A DNA stretch of 64,000 bases from Pseudoalteromonas sp. A25 (lineage in GTDB: Bacteria > Pseudomonadota > Gammaproteobacteria > Enterobacterales > Alteromonadaceae). Made by a program: the position numbers and the translations under genes. Below are positions 40,610 to 49,756 of the stretch, piece by piece. The notes under the pieces were generated by a model. That model was not told the DNA's origin. It did not search any database and worked only from the letters and a program-made list of their open reading frames with translations. Location of the stretch: NCBI RefSeq assembly GCF_009176705.1, contig NZ_AP021847.1, positions 610,501 to 674,500 on the forward strand. Direction: 5' to 3'. Positions within the stretch are counted from its first letter, which is position 1. Each line of letters begins with the position of its first letter.

Positions 40610-41803
40610 CTAAAATACCAAATCAACCGCAACAGTTATCACATCGTTATCTTGATTTGATAAGTCATTATCCAAACGGCTCCAATCAACTTTGAAAGCT
40701 GCAGAAGGGTGAAAATCATAACGAGCGCCTATCGTCACGGTACTTGTATCATTGTGTGTAGCTTTGAGCGCCCCATTCACCGCATCTTTAATTAGCCGAG
40801 AGTTTGGATTACTTGGGTCAATCGATACTCGAACCTGATTACCATTTGCCAAAGTAATAAACTCTGGCACTTGATTGAAACGACTATCTGGGTGAGCGTC
40901 ATCATTTCGCTCATACGTAAGGTGAACGAGCCAGTCATTCATCCTATAGCCAAAAGAAACATAATACTGCGTTTGCTCAGGCAACAAACTATTGTCTACT
41001 TCTATTTCTGTATACTCTCCATCAAACAGGAAGTTGTTATAGTCAATTGCAAAACCCAGCCCAATGAATGTCCCGCTATCTTCATTGATCAATAAGTTAT
41101 TGTAATCATTTTGCAAGTTATAAGTCTTCAAAGCATTAGATAATCCAGACAATGAAGGTGAGTTTGCCAAGCTAATCGTGGTTTCGGCTACCACATAAGA
41201 AGCACGTAAAGTTAACCAATCTTTAGATAAGGTCCAGTTGATGGCACCAATATCATTGAGTTTACCTTCATCTTTTCCTGTAATTGCACGGAAATCTCCT
41301 TCAAAACGACCATAAACTGCCTGCGTTGTAGAGTCCCAGTCGCCCAGTTGCGATGTATAAAGTAAACTAATTCCAGTTGGAGTTGAAAAAGCAAAATTGT
41401 AGACAGATTGAGGTGGACGGATCCAACGATATGCAAAACCTACTTCCAAAAAGTCTGAGTATCGGAACAATGGCAAGCGCATTTTTCCTGCACTTAGCCT
41501 CAAGTTGTCGTTTATGTCATAGGAGACATACGCCCATTCAAACTTAGCATCGTAGTCTTCAGAGCCTCGCGCGATGATTTGGGCAGTTGCACTGATCCCA
41601 TCACCTAAATCTGAAGAAACTTGAACAGCAAACATACTTTCTGGACTAAATGATACTTCATCTTCATAGCCAAACATTGCCATATTATTGTCAGAAGCTT
41701 TGCCTGCAACAATTGAAGCAAACCCATTTATACGTAAATCAGAAGCGTACGACACGCCACTGAATGCACATATCAGCGCCATAGCGATTAATCGTTTTTT
41801 CAT
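40610..41803 (-). CDS. Porin-like outer-membrane beta-barrel protein
   Basis: A 397-residue outer-membrane protein with a signal peptide (MKKRLIAMALICAFSGVSYA) and about 16 amphipathic strands (SPESMFAVQVSSDLGDGISA, LRLSAGKMRLPLFRYSDFLE) ending in Phe. The motif GKMRLPLFRYSD and the C-terminal VDLVF are typical of porins that pair with a small phosphate-binding protein. The next gene starts 10 bp downstream and the pair is likely co-transcribed. Confidence 0.83.
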   Translation of the reverse strand: MKKRLIAMALICAFSGVSYASDLRINGFASIVAGKASDNNMAMFGYEDEVSFSPESMFAVQVSSDLGDGISATAQIIARGSEDYDAKFEWAYVSYDINDNLRLSAGKMRLPLFRYSDFLEVGFAYRWIRPPQSVYNFAFSTPTGISLLYTSQLGDWDSTTQAVYGRFEGDFRAITGKDEGKLNDIGAINWTLSKDWLTLRASYVVAETTISLANSPSLSGLSNALKTYNLQNDYNNLLINEDSGTFIGLGFAIDYNNFLFDGEYTEIEVDNSLLPEQTQYYVSFGYRMNDWLVHLTYERNDDAHPDSRFNQVPEFITLANGNQVRVSIDPSNPNSRLIKDAVNGALKATHNDTSTVTIGARYDFHPSAAFKVDWSRLDNDLSNQDNDVITVAVDLVF

Positions 41804-41971
41804 AGTGTCATCCCAAGTGATAATTAACTAACCATCAATATCATTTTGAGTATAGGAGTGATTTTCGCTTGGTACGTAATAAAGCCTTAAAATATTCTGT
41901 GCTTTCAATACGCTTTGCGAAGATAATGTAGGACTTGGGTAAACTTAGCGAAGATTTTTGCTTGAGAAAAA

Positions 41972-41997
41972 CAAAGCCCTTAGTAAAAAGGGCTTTG
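41972..41997 (-). terminator. Terminator of the ABC permease gene
   Basis: CAAAGCCC (41972-41979) pairs with GGGCTTTG (41990-41997) across a 10-nt loop, followed on the minus strand by TGTTTTTCTC. It lies 24 bp after the permease stop. Confidence 0.85.
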
Positions 41998-42020
41998 AAT
42001 AGAGACTTTTTATAACAACG

Positions 42021-44531
42021 TTAACTCAGTTTGCGCAACAAGCCTTGGGTATTTTGTCGCATCGTATTTGCGACCATTAAGTAGCCAATCATCGCGACAA
42101 ACCCAGCGCCAGTAGCTGGGCCTAGTATCCAAACGTATGGGTGCATCTTTCCATCAACGTCAAACAATTGCTGCTGAATGACCAATAAAGTGACATCGCT
42201 AACCAGTGCAGCGACTAAACCTGCAGTTGCACCTAACAACAAAAACTCATACAACGTTGCTAATTTAATCAACCGGCCTTTTGCACCTAATGTACGCAAA
42301 ATAACAACTTCTTGCATCCGCTCGGCAAGGCTGGCTTGTACTTGAGAGACTAAAACCAAAGCCCCACTCACAAGCACGATCCCAAGCACAAAACCGATTG
42401 CCAAGGATACTTGGGCAATGATTGACTGTGCTTGCTCTAAACGGCTTTTAATATCAATCATGCTGATCGTTGGGTAACGCTGTAGCATACGACTTATAGC
42501 CTGAGTGTGGGTTTCATCTAATTTAGCGGCACTAAAATATGTAACAGGGATCTTACCCGCCATGTTAGGACTTAAGATCATCACAAAGTTAGGCTTTAGT
42601 GTGCCCCAGTCGACGCTTCTAAAGCTGGTAACAACGGCATCAAAGCGTTGCTCATTAACTAAAAAGCTAATTGTATCACCAAGTTTCAAACCTAAGCGCT
42701 CTTGCCAACCTTCAAACACAGACACTTCTATTTGCTCGTTGCCACTATTGCTATCAAACCATTCGCCTGACGTAATTTCATTACCGTCTGGTAAGTCTGT
42801 TAGCCAAGTTAAGTTCGGTTCACGATTAACGCCTTCACGCTCCCCTTCCCCTTGCTCTTCTCCTTCTTGTCGAGACACCCGACGCGCCAACTCTTCACCA
42901 TTGATTGCATCTACACGCGCATTAAAAACAGGAAAGAAATCTTCATGGAGAATATTGTTCTGTGCAAAAAACTCCCCTAGCGGTTGAACTTCATTTTGAC
43001 CGATATTGATCAAAAACATATTTGGCGCATCTTCAGGAACTTGTGTTTGCCAATCAGATATCAAATCGTTTTTCAGTACCACTAAAAACAGCATTAGCTT
43101 AATTGCTAGCGCAAAACTAATGAGCTGAATCGCATTAGCATTCGCACGTTTTTGCAAAGTAGCAATAGCTAATGACCAACTTGACCCTGGGCTTAAGCCT
43201 AGCTTTCGACCCGCACTAAAAATAAGCCTTGAAAGGGCAAATAATACCGCAATTACCAATAATGTAGAGCCAAACAAAATCACTGTTGTAAGCAGCTGTT
43301 GGCTAAACATCCACATCAATAAAAATATGGTGACAAGTGATAAACTCATATGAATGCGGCTTAATGCCAGCTTATCACCCAGATTGCGACGAAGTACTCG
43401 CAGCGGTGGAATATCGAACAAGTCTAACAACGGCTTTAATGAAAACATCAATGCACAGACTACTCCGATAAACACTGACAGTAACCAAGGCCTAGCGCCC
43501 GCAGCCGGTAATTCTGCGCCCATAAATTTAGCTAAGTACTCTGCCCCAACATGCTGCAGAGCAAAACCTATTAACAATCCAACCGCAATTGAAAAGCCCG
43601 TAACCAGACTCAGATGTAATAAATAAATATTGCGAATAACACGACGACTGCCACCGAGCGTTTTCATCATTGCAACCGGATCATATTGTCGCTCACAATA
43701 CCGTTTTGCTGATACGGCCATTGCTACTGCCGCAAGCATAATCCCAAATAATCCTGCAAGTAATAAAAAGCGCTCGGCGCGCGCCAGGTTATCCCCTAGA
43801 GGTGACTGTCTATCTTTGATCCCTTGCCAAGACTGATTGGCTTTGAGATTAGGCTTGAGCCACGTATAAAAATCAGTAAGTTGCTGCTCTTCTCCCGCAA
43901 ATAAAAGCCTGTGAAAGACTCGGCTACCGGGCTGAACCGCCTTGGTTGCTTCAATATCATCATAACTCAGCAAGACCCTACGATTACCTGCAAGGGAGAA
44001 AAACGGCGCATCAGGCTCATTTACCAGTACTTTCTCGACATGAAAAAGGCCAGCACCAAGCTCCACTTTATCCCCTACTTTCAAGCCAAGACTATAAAAC
44101 AGCCCTTCGCTTAACCAAATGTTTCCCTTTTCAGGTGCTCCTCTTACCTCGTAAGGAGCGCTATTCAAGCTATCTTTTAGCGTAACTTGACCACGCAAAG
44201 GATACTCAGGGGATACCGCTTTTACCGACCCCAAAACAAGTTCATCATTGGCAAACAACATAGAATCAAAGTACAGCATTTTTGCCGTTTCAAGGCCATA
44301 CTCGCTTCCTTTGGCTAGAATATGCGGCTCAAATGCATGGTTACTAGACAAGCGTCTATCAGCGGCAATAAAGTCACTGGTTTTTTGCTCAATATTCAAT
44401 CCAATTCGTTGCGTAACAGACGATAAGCTAAAAACAGTAAGTACAGCCAATGCGATTGCTGCAAAAATGATAGTAAGCTCGCCTCTGCGAAACTCCCTAC
44501 TAAACAATTTAAATGCTAATTTAACCCACAT
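42021..44531 (-). CDS. YbbP-like FtsX-family ABC permease
   Basis: About 836 residues from the ATG at 44531, with GGAG 9 nt upstream; an ATG at 44546 is an alternative. The protein has an N-terminal helix, a large periplasmic domain, a four-helix FtsX core, a second periplasmic part and a C-terminal FtsX core (FVLGIVLVSGALVLVSQVQASL). A Glu/Gly-rich low-complexity insert (EEQGEGEREG) lies in the second periplasmic part. It pairs with the ATPase whose gene ends inside its start. In E. coli the ybbAP genes lie next to tesA as here. The substrate is not known; a lipid or lipoprotein role has been proposed for the family. Confidence 0.9.
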   Translation of the reverse strand: MWVKLAFKLFSREFRRGELTIIFAAIALAVLTVFSLSSVTQRIGLNIEQKTSDFIAADRRLSSNHAFEPHILAKGSEYGLETAKMLYFDSMLFANDELVLGSVKAVSPEYPLRGQVTLKDSLNSAPYEVRGAPEKGNIWLSEGLFYSLGLKVGDKVELGAGLFHVEKVLVNEPDAPFFSLAGNRRVLLSYDDIEATKAVQPGSRVFHRLLFAGEEQQLTDFYTWLKPNLKANQSWQGIKDRQSPLGDNLARAERFLLLAGLFGIMLAAVAMAVSAKRYCERQYDPVAMMKTLGGSRRVIRNIYLLHLSLVTGFSIAVGLLIGFALQHVGAEYLAKFMGAELPAAGARPWLLSVFIGVVCALMFSLKPLLDLFDIPPLRVLRRNLGDKLALSRIHMSLSLVTIFLLMWMFSQQLLTTVILFGSTLLVIAVLFALSRLIFSAGRKLGLSPGSSWSLAIATLQKRANANAIQLISFALAIKLMLFLVVLKNDLISDWQTQVPEDAPNMFLINIGQNEVQPLGEFFAQNNILHEDFFPVFNARVDAINGEELARRVSRQEGEEQGEGEREGVNREPNLTWLTDLPDGNEITSGEWFDSNSGNEQIEVSVFEGWQERLGLKLGDTISFLVNEQRFDAVVTSFRSVDWGTLKPNFVMILSPNMAGKIPVTYFSAAKLDETHTQAISRMLQRYPTISMIDIKSRLEQAQSIIAQVSLAIGFVLGIVLVSGALVLVSQVQASLAERMQEVVILRTLGAKGRLIKLATLYEFLLLGATAGLVAALVSDVTLLVIQQQLFDVDGKMHPYVWILGPATGAGFVAMIGYLMVANTMRQNTQGLLRKLS

Positions 44532-45234
44532 ACGCAGCAGCTCCATCACGGATCGTTTCTAGTCTTCCTGCTTCGATATGAATGATCCTATCGCATTGCT
44601 TGGCTAGCTGTTCATCATGAGTCACTAAAATCAGGGTGGTACCGTTTTGCTTATTTAAATCAAATAAAAGTTTCTCAACAAGATGGCCGTTTTTACTGTC
44701 CAAATTTGCCGAAGGCTCATCTGCAAACAGCAACTTTGGTGAGCCAATGAATGCTCGTGCAATTGCAACACGTTGCTGCTCGCCCCCCGATAATTGCGAG
44801 GGATAGTGGTCTAAACGATGCGATAAACCAACCTTTTCAAGTAACTCAAGCGCTTGCTGCTTCGCATTGCTGTCACCAGCAAGCTCTGCTGGTAGCATCA
44901 CATTTTCCAAAGCGGTTAAGCTTTGCACCAACATAAAAGATTGAAACACAAACCCCACTTTTTTAGCTCGCAATTGCGCACGAGCTTCTTCGCCTAATTC
45001 ACTTAATTTTTCACCATCGATACTTACGTCACCATCGCTTGCAACATCTAGCCCCGCCAGCAAACTAAGTAGGGTTGATTTGCCAGAACCAGACGCACCA
45101 ACAATCGCAACAGACTCCCCCGACTTGACAGAAAAATTGATATCACTGAGGATAGTGAGCTCGCCTTCTAGGGTATTTACAGATTTTGTAAGCCCAGTGA
45201 CATTAATGATATTTAACTGAGAAAGTACTGACAT
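44521..45234 (-). CDS. YbbA-like ABC transporter ATP-binding protein
   Basis: A 237-residue MacB/LolD-type ATPase with Walker A GASGSGKST, signature LSGGEQQR and Walker B LLFADEPSAN. AGGAAG lies about 9 nt before the ATG at 45234. It energises the YbbP-like permease, with which it overlaps by 11 bp. Its start codon overlaps that of tesA on the opposite strand, so both promoters must lie inside the other gene. Confidence 0.93.
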   Translation of the reverse strand: MSVLSQLNIINVTGLTKSVNTLEGELTILSDINFSVKSGESVAIVGASGSGKSTLLSLLAGLDVASDGDVSIDGEKLSELGEEARAQLRAKKVGFVFQSFMLVQSLTALENVMLPAELAGDSNAKQQALELLEKVGLSHRLDHYPSQLSGGEQQRVAIARAFIGSPKLLFADEPSANLDSKNGHLVEKLLFDLNKQNGTTLILVTHDEQLAKQCDRIIHIEAGRLETIRDGAAAYVG

Positions 45235-45865
45235 GACACGTTTCTTCCTAAAATTTTTAGTTTGTTTGACGCTTGTGCTTCAGCCTATTTGCAGTCTTGC
45301 TAAAGACAAAATCATGATTATTGGAGATAGCTTAAGCGCAGGCTATGGTGTTGAACAAGCACAAGCGTGGGTTAATTTGTTACAAAATAAATACGATGCA
45401 AACCAAAAACCGATCGAATTAATTAATACTGCGATAAGCGGGCAAACGACAGATAATGCTTTATTAAAAGTCGACGCATGGCTGAACGCGCATAAACCGA
45501 GTCATGTGCTTATTGAGTTAGGTGGCAATGATGGCATTCGAGGGTTTCCGGTAAAATTACTAAAAAAACACCTTACAGAACTCGTCACTAAAAGTCAGCA
45601 AGCGGGTGCTCATGTAGCTCTAATGGAGATCCATATTCCTCCTAACTTGGGGCCTCGTTACACCACAATGTTTACTAAAAGCTATGAGCAAGTCAGTAAT
45701 AAAACCGGCGCGTACCTGATGCCTTATTTTATGATACCGATAGCAGTGAAGCCTGAGCTAATGCAAGAAGATAACTTGCATCCAAACACTGATGCACAAC
45801 CTTTAATTAGAGACTTTATGGAAAAGGAAATTGACGTTTGGCTGCAAAAAACCCAAGGCAATTAG
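45233..45865 (+). CDS. tesA: TesA-like SGNH esterase/thioesterase
   Basis: A 210-residue periplasmic SGNH hydrolase with a signal peptide (FLVCLTLVLQPICSLAK), Ser33 in GDSLSAGYG, GGNDG (block III) and the Asp-His pair in DNLHPN (block V). It hydrolyses acyl-CoA and ester substrates (TesA: thioesterase I, protease I, lysophospholipase L1). The start codon overlaps that of the divergent ABC ATPase gene, an arrangement also seen in E. coli. Confidence 0.93.
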   Translation: MTRFFLKFLVCLTLVLQPICSLAKDKIMIIGDSLSAGYGVEQAQAWVNLLQNKYDANQKPIELINTAISGQTTDNALLKVDAWLNAHKPSHVLIELGGNDGIRGFPVKLLKKHLTELVTKSQQAGAHVALMEIHIPPNLGPRYTTMFTKSYEQVSNKTGAYLMPYFMIPIAVKPELMQEDNLHPNTDAQPLIRDFMEKEIDVWLQKTQGN

Positions 45866-46456
45866 AGAGAGTTAAAAAGAGATAGGGAAGTAGTATTGAA
45901 AAGGATTATCCAGCTCTATCATTTTATCAATGACGGAGCTGGTTACAATGGCATATTATGCCGTTATTTGTGTCAGCCATCTAATAAAGCTTCTTGCTTC
46001 ACTTGCAGTTGAGAAACGGGTATTTTTTGAACCGGTTTTATCTGCAAAAATAACATTGCTTTTATTGACTGATATTGACAGCACAGGCTGCGCAATTTGG
46101 ATCAGAGATCCGTTATATTCATATGACATAGAAAACTCACAATTTTAATGCCAGTAATTATCTGGCTTTTTTAATATACAAGCTTCACTACAGTTTTGAC
46201 GATATTCCCAATGATAAAGGTCTTTTTTAAGACAAGTTCCAACAAGGGTTGCTGGCTATTCGGTCGCCGTACAATAATTCAGCTTTCATTTTTTAATGCT
46301 GGCTTACTGGATCAGGGTAAGAAAGGACATTACTAGCGGCTCCTACAACAAAGAGCATGGCTAAGCGATGAAGTATACCTCTAATTTCAACTTCATTACA
46401 AGCAGTAAATCACACTTCTAGTAAAACATCCTTTGCGCGCCAGCTTTTGCTTGTTA
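45866..46456. other. Long intergenic region with a possible small transcript
   Basis: About 590 bp after tesA. A plus-strand frame (45930-46148, 72 codons) has an internal ATG at 45948 with GGAG 9 nt upstream and ends 1 bp before a clean terminator, which is what a small gene or sRNA would look like. The sequence resembles no family. From 46173 to 46456 I see no gene. Confidence 0.35.
46150..46172 (+). terminator. Rho-independent terminator, orphan or of a small transcript
   Basis: GCCAG (46150-46154) pairs with CTGGC (46162-46166) over a 7-nt loop and is followed by six T. It is about 285 bp past the tesA stop, too far to serve that gene alone, so a transcript may begin in between. Confidence 0.65.
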
Positions 46457-46969
46457 CTACAATCCCGTTACTTTAGACAGGTGAGTACTCAAGCTTAACT
46501 CTATTTGATGACTAGGAGAGCGTATTTCAACCAGCGCATCATCAAAATCTCCTTTACTAAAATGATTATAAATATTGTTTGATAACGCATAAGGCTCACT
46601 TGGCATGCCTAAAAAAGGGAAAACCATTCGATCAAGCTCCCCATCGCTATCTTTATCATGAATAACATTAATGGCGTATCTACCCGCGGGCAAGTTGTCA
46701 AAAACCACAGGAGTAAAGGGGTTTTGCGGAGGTACTATTTTTTTAGCAAAGAAGTTCGCTTGCGGATCGTTAATATTTAAGTCTGCGTGATAATCAGCAC
46801 TATTATCATAAACCATGACGAGTAATTGCCCTTGTTCACTGTCAACATTACTGATTTTTACTACCAGTCTAGTTGGCTCACCAATCAAGGTGTTAACACT
46901 TTGCGAACTTGTTGACTGACAAGCACTTAAAAGCACTGTAGCCACCAACGCCACTGCCTTTTTATGCAT
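46457..46969 (-). CDS. DUF2141 lipoprotein
   Basis: A 170-residue protein with a lipobox LLSAC (Cys16 lipidated) and a DUF2141 domain (GQLLVMVYDN, FDNLPAGRYAINVIHDKDSDGELDR). DUF2141 proteins occur beside the cell envelope in many gammaproteobacteria. The VIHDKDSDGELD loop is acidic and could bind calcium. The function is unknown. It is divergent from the SelW-like gene. Confidence 0.85.
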   Translation of the reverse strand: MHKKAVALVATVLLSACQSTSSQSVNTLIGEPTRLVVKISNVDSEQGQLLVMVYDNSADYHADLNINDPQANFFAKKIVPPQNPFTPVVFDNLPAGRYAINVIHDKDSDGELDRMVFPFLGMPSEPYALSNNIYNHFSKGDFDDALVEIRSPSHQIELSLSTHLSKVTGL

Positions 46970-47114
46970 CTCTACTTCCTTATAAATGTTTATTGTCTGT
47001 CCAATTTAGCAGCCAAATGCGGCAATAAATACTATTTAGATACGCTCTTTTTGTAAAAATGTGTAGACTGATGACACATACTCAACTGATTCCTTACTTA
47101 TCCGAGTTTTAATA

Positions 47115-47390
47115 ATGAGTAAACCTTGTATCTCGATACATTATTGCGTTTTATGTCAATGGCTCTTGCGCAGCGGCTGGTTAGCGCAAGAACTCTTAAG
47201 CACATTTTCTAGTGAACTACAGCAAGTCTCGCTCGTGCCAGCCTCAAAAGGTGTATTTAAAATATTTTACGATGACGAGTTAATTTGGTGCAGAGAAAGC
47301 GATGGTGGCTTTCCTGAGGCAAAAATATTAAAACGCAGGGTTAGGGATAAGCTCGACCCCAGCCGTAACCTAGGTCATATTGATAGCTAA
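47115..47390 (+). CDS. SelW/Rdx-family thioredoxin-like protein
   Basis: A 91-residue protein with a CxxC motif (C11-VL-C14, YCVLCQW) and the Rdx/SelW fold (a Ser-rich strand pair, GVFKIFYDDELIW, GGFPEAKILKRRVRDKL). Selenocysteine at the first position in animals is Cys here. Such proteins are small cytoplasmic redox proteins of unclear substrate. It is a monocistronic gene. Confidence 0.85.
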   Translation: MSKPCISIHYCVLCQWLLRSGWLAQELLSTFSSELQQVSLVPASKGVFKIFYDDELIWCRESDGGFPEAKILKRRVRDKLDPSRNLGHIDS

Positions 47391-47562
47391 GTCCCGATAG
47401 TGATTGATTATTAAATAACATTTAGTTAATTTAATTAAACTTAACCTGCTCAATTAAACAGCCTAAATTAAATATACATTCACCGCTATTTTGCAATAGA
47501 AGTGATTTGCTGATATAACAAGATAAAAAAGGTACATCCATCTATTGGATTAAATAATAAAA

Positions 47563-48054
47563 ATGAAATTCAGTTTTAGCCATTTTGAATTCGATTGTGA
47601 AAGTCTCGTACTTACCAACAATGGTAAAGTGTTCTCGCTCAACGAAAAACCAGCCAAATTGCTTGCCCTACTTCTAATGGAGTCAGAGCGTATTCACAGT
47701 AAAGACGAAATTTTAGAAGCCGTTTGGCCAGGTCGAACAGTAACAAATCAAGTGGTCTTTCAAAGCATTGGTCACTTACGAGCGCTTTTTGGAGACGATG
47801 CCATTAAAACATTTTCTCGCAAAGGCTATCAATGGCAATTGCCTCTCACCCTTGTCACTGAAAACAGCACACCCACAGAAGCACCCACAACTCAACTGGA
47901 TGAGGTCTCAGAGCAGGTAGATACACTCACTCCTCCCTCTACAGAAGAGCCGGTAGCCGAAATCAGCAAAAGTGTAGCTAAAAATAAGGCTATTTTACCT
48001 ATAACCGTTGCTGCGGCTTTGGTATTAATAGCAGCAGTTTATTTTTTAGTTTGA
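47563..48054 (+). CDS. Tail-anchored winged-helix regulator without a sensor domain
   Basis: A 163-residue protein. Residues 1-105 form an OmpR/CadC-type winged helix (FDCESLVLTNNGKVFSLNEK, RIHSKDEILEAVWPGR, IKTFSRKGYQW). A Thr/Pro/Glu-rich linker follows (about 105-145), then a single transmembrane helix that ends at the last residue (AILPITVAAALVLIAAVYFL). ToxR/CadC-type regulators normally have a periplasmic sensor beyond the membrane helix. This one has none, so signal input must come from the linker, membrane or a partner protein. Confidence 0.82.
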   Translation: MKFSFSHFEFDCESLVLTNNGKVFSLNEKPAKLLALLLMESERIHSKDEILEAVWPGRTVTNQVVFQSIGHLRALFGDDAIKTFSRKGYQWQLPLTLVTENSTPTEAPTTQLDEVSEQVDTLTPPSTEEPVAEISKSVAKNKAILPITVAAALVLIAAVYFLV

Positions 48055-48060
48055 TAACTT

Positions 48061-48227
48061 TTATACCAATTGCATTAAATTGGTGATCAGATATTGCGAC
48101 AGATAAATGGCTTAGTAACAAGGCAAATATTTTTCTATGTAGTTATTCTACATGAGAAATATTTAACGCAGTTAGTGAGTTATTTAGCTCGCTAGAATGA
48201 TCAATGTATAATAAAATTGGTATTAGT
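48061..48227. mobile_element. MITE-like element, about 167 bp
   Basis: The region starts with TTATACCAATT and ends with AATTGGTATTA, so the ends carry inverted ATACCAATT/AATTGGTAT repeats. Inside, a smaller hairpin ATGTAG-TTATT-CTACAT (48137-48153) is flanked by AAATATTT-type arms and by GATCA/TGATC repeats, giving a long imperfect palindrome. There is no coding capacity. Elements with these ends are scattered through Pseudoalteromonas and related genomes. It sits 6 bp after the winged-helix gene stop. Confidence 0.75.
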
Positions 48228-48274
48228 TTAACTCTCACTGTGTAAGTGAAGCTCAAGGAATTGTAAGGAAAGCT

Positions 48275-48814
48275 ATGCTGAGAGCAGAAAATTGTGGATT
48301 GTTGGTCATCGATATACAAGGAAAGCTCGCCAAAACGGTTGCTCACAGTAAAGACCTTATCGCTCAAACTCAAGCACTTATCCTCGGCTGCAAGGCGCTT
48401 GAGATACCAGTTATTTGGCTAGAACAAACACCAGACAAACTGGGCGCAACGACACCTGAAATAGCACAGCTACTGCAACCTGGCAAAGCTATTACCAAAA
48501 CAACATTTAGTGGTTATGCAAATTCAGCGTTTGTACAACGACTGACCAATGAGAACAAGCAACACTGGATACTTTGTGGTATTGAAGCACATATTTGCGT
48601 TTACCAAACCGCTTGTGATCTGCTCAGCCAAAACTTAGGTATCGTACTGATCGAAGACGCAATTTCATCTCGAAACTTAGCACATAAAACACTGGCATTG
48701 ACGAAGTTACAGCAACTTGGCGCGCAAATTAGTAACGTAGAAATGTGCCTATACGAACTACTTAGAGACTCCCAGCACCCAAAATTCAAAACAATATTAA
48801 ATTTAATCAAATAG
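48275..48814 (+). CDS. Isochorismatase-family hydrolase (YcaC-like)
   Basis: A 179-residue cysteine-hydrolase fold with catalytic Asp13 (LLVIDIQGK), Lys near residue 75 (AITKTTFSGY) and Cys108 (EAHICVYQTA). The family hydrolyses isochorismate, nicotinamide or other N-linked amides, and the substrate is undetermined here. AAGGAAAGCT lies before the ATG. The MITE lies directly upstream, between this gene and its neighbour, and could carry its promoter. Confidence 0.88.
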   Translation: MLRAENCGLLVIDIQGKLAKTVAHSKDLIAQTQALILGCKALEIPVIWLEQTPDKLGATTPEIAQLLQPGKAITKTTFSGYANSAFVQRLTNENKQHWILCGIEAHICVYQTACDLLSQNLGIVLIEDAISSRNLAHKTLALTKLQQLGAQISNVEMCLYELLRDSQHPKFKTILNLIK

Positions 48815-48854
48815 CACGACCAATGCCAAGCTGGCTAAATTAGGAGTGAACTTC

Positions 48855-49670
48855 TCATTCGTTTGCAAGCTCAACCGCTTGGCTATCAAGTACCGCTTGC
48901 AAGGCTTCATCCATTTTTTGTATAAAATCATGTTTAAAAGGGTATTTATTCAGTGAATCTTTTACATAACCAATATGTGCGGTTCGGCGCAGCACAACTC
49001 GGTCTTCAACGATGGTGCTGAGCTCCAATTCCGGATGCAAACGTTTAACATTTCTCAAACCAAGTAACGTAGATAATCTATCGTTGACGTAGCAATCAAT
49101 ACGCTTTTTAGCCAACTTTATGACATTAGAATAAGTGTCTTTATTTTCCCAAAGCTTGATTTTGCCCTGCTTGCTGGCTTGGTCGAGCACATCGTCTAAG
49201 ATCATGTACCCAGCATTTAATCCAACATTGATTGGGTTGACAGTGGTATCTTTTGTTTCGATGTTTGCCAACGATATACCCGTATTGCAAAAGGCAACCA
49301 CAACTTCCTCAAGCAGAGGAACCGAATAGGGCCAAATAAAAGGTCTGCGTTTTATATGTTTGTAGGGCGGCATGAGCGCAAAGGCATCACCATGTTCAAG
49401 CGCAGCTACCCCTCTTTTCCAAGGAACAGGATGAAGTTCAATTATATATTTATCATCCATCAACCTCGCTGCTTGCTTAACCAAGTCAACATAGATGCCA
49501 GCAGGCTCGCCATTATTCACGTATGTGTACGGCGGGTAACTCTCATCAACGAGAATTGTCACACGGTGTTGTGGTTGTGCATATACATTCGAAAAAGCAC
49601 TTGTATACAACACCCAAATTACAAGCTTAAGGGAGCAAAAAATTACTGCTTTCGTCACGCTGATATTCAC
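48855..49670 (-). CDS. Periplasmic substrate-binding protein, SBP_bac_3 type
   Basis: A 271-residue secreted protein starting at a GTG with AGAGGC upstream. A signal peptide is followed by the two lobes of a family-3 solute-binding protein (ILVDESYPPYTYVNNGEPAGIYVDLVKQAA; the PYKHIKRRPFIWPYSVPLL hinge region). No transporter lies next to it. The next gene upstream is a chemoreceptor on the same strand, so the protein might present a ligand to it, though this is only inference from proximity. Confidence 0.85.
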   Translation of the reverse strand: MNISVTKAVIFCSLKLVIWVLYTSAFSNVYAQPQHRVTILVDESYPPYTYVNNGEPAGIYVDLVKQAARLMDDKYIIELHPVPWKRGVAALEHGDAFALMPPYKHIKRRPFIWPYSVPLLEEVVVAFCNTGISLANIETKDTTVNPINVGLNAGYMILDDVLDQASKQGKIKLWENKDTYSNVIKLAKKRIDCYVNDRLSTLLGLRNVKRLHPELELSTIVEDRVVLRRTAHIGYVKDSLNKYPFKHDFIQKMDEALQAVLDSQAVELANE

Positions 49671-49756
49671 ATATTGCCTCTCATCAGTCTTTCGATACTA
49701 CCAAACACCAATACCTAACCCGCAGTGTAGCTCATTATTGGCCTTCTCTTATTTAC

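Noticed and set aside
42021..45234. YbbAP with tesA as a novel cluster
   Set aside because: The arrangement is also found in E. coli and is therefore established, not new.
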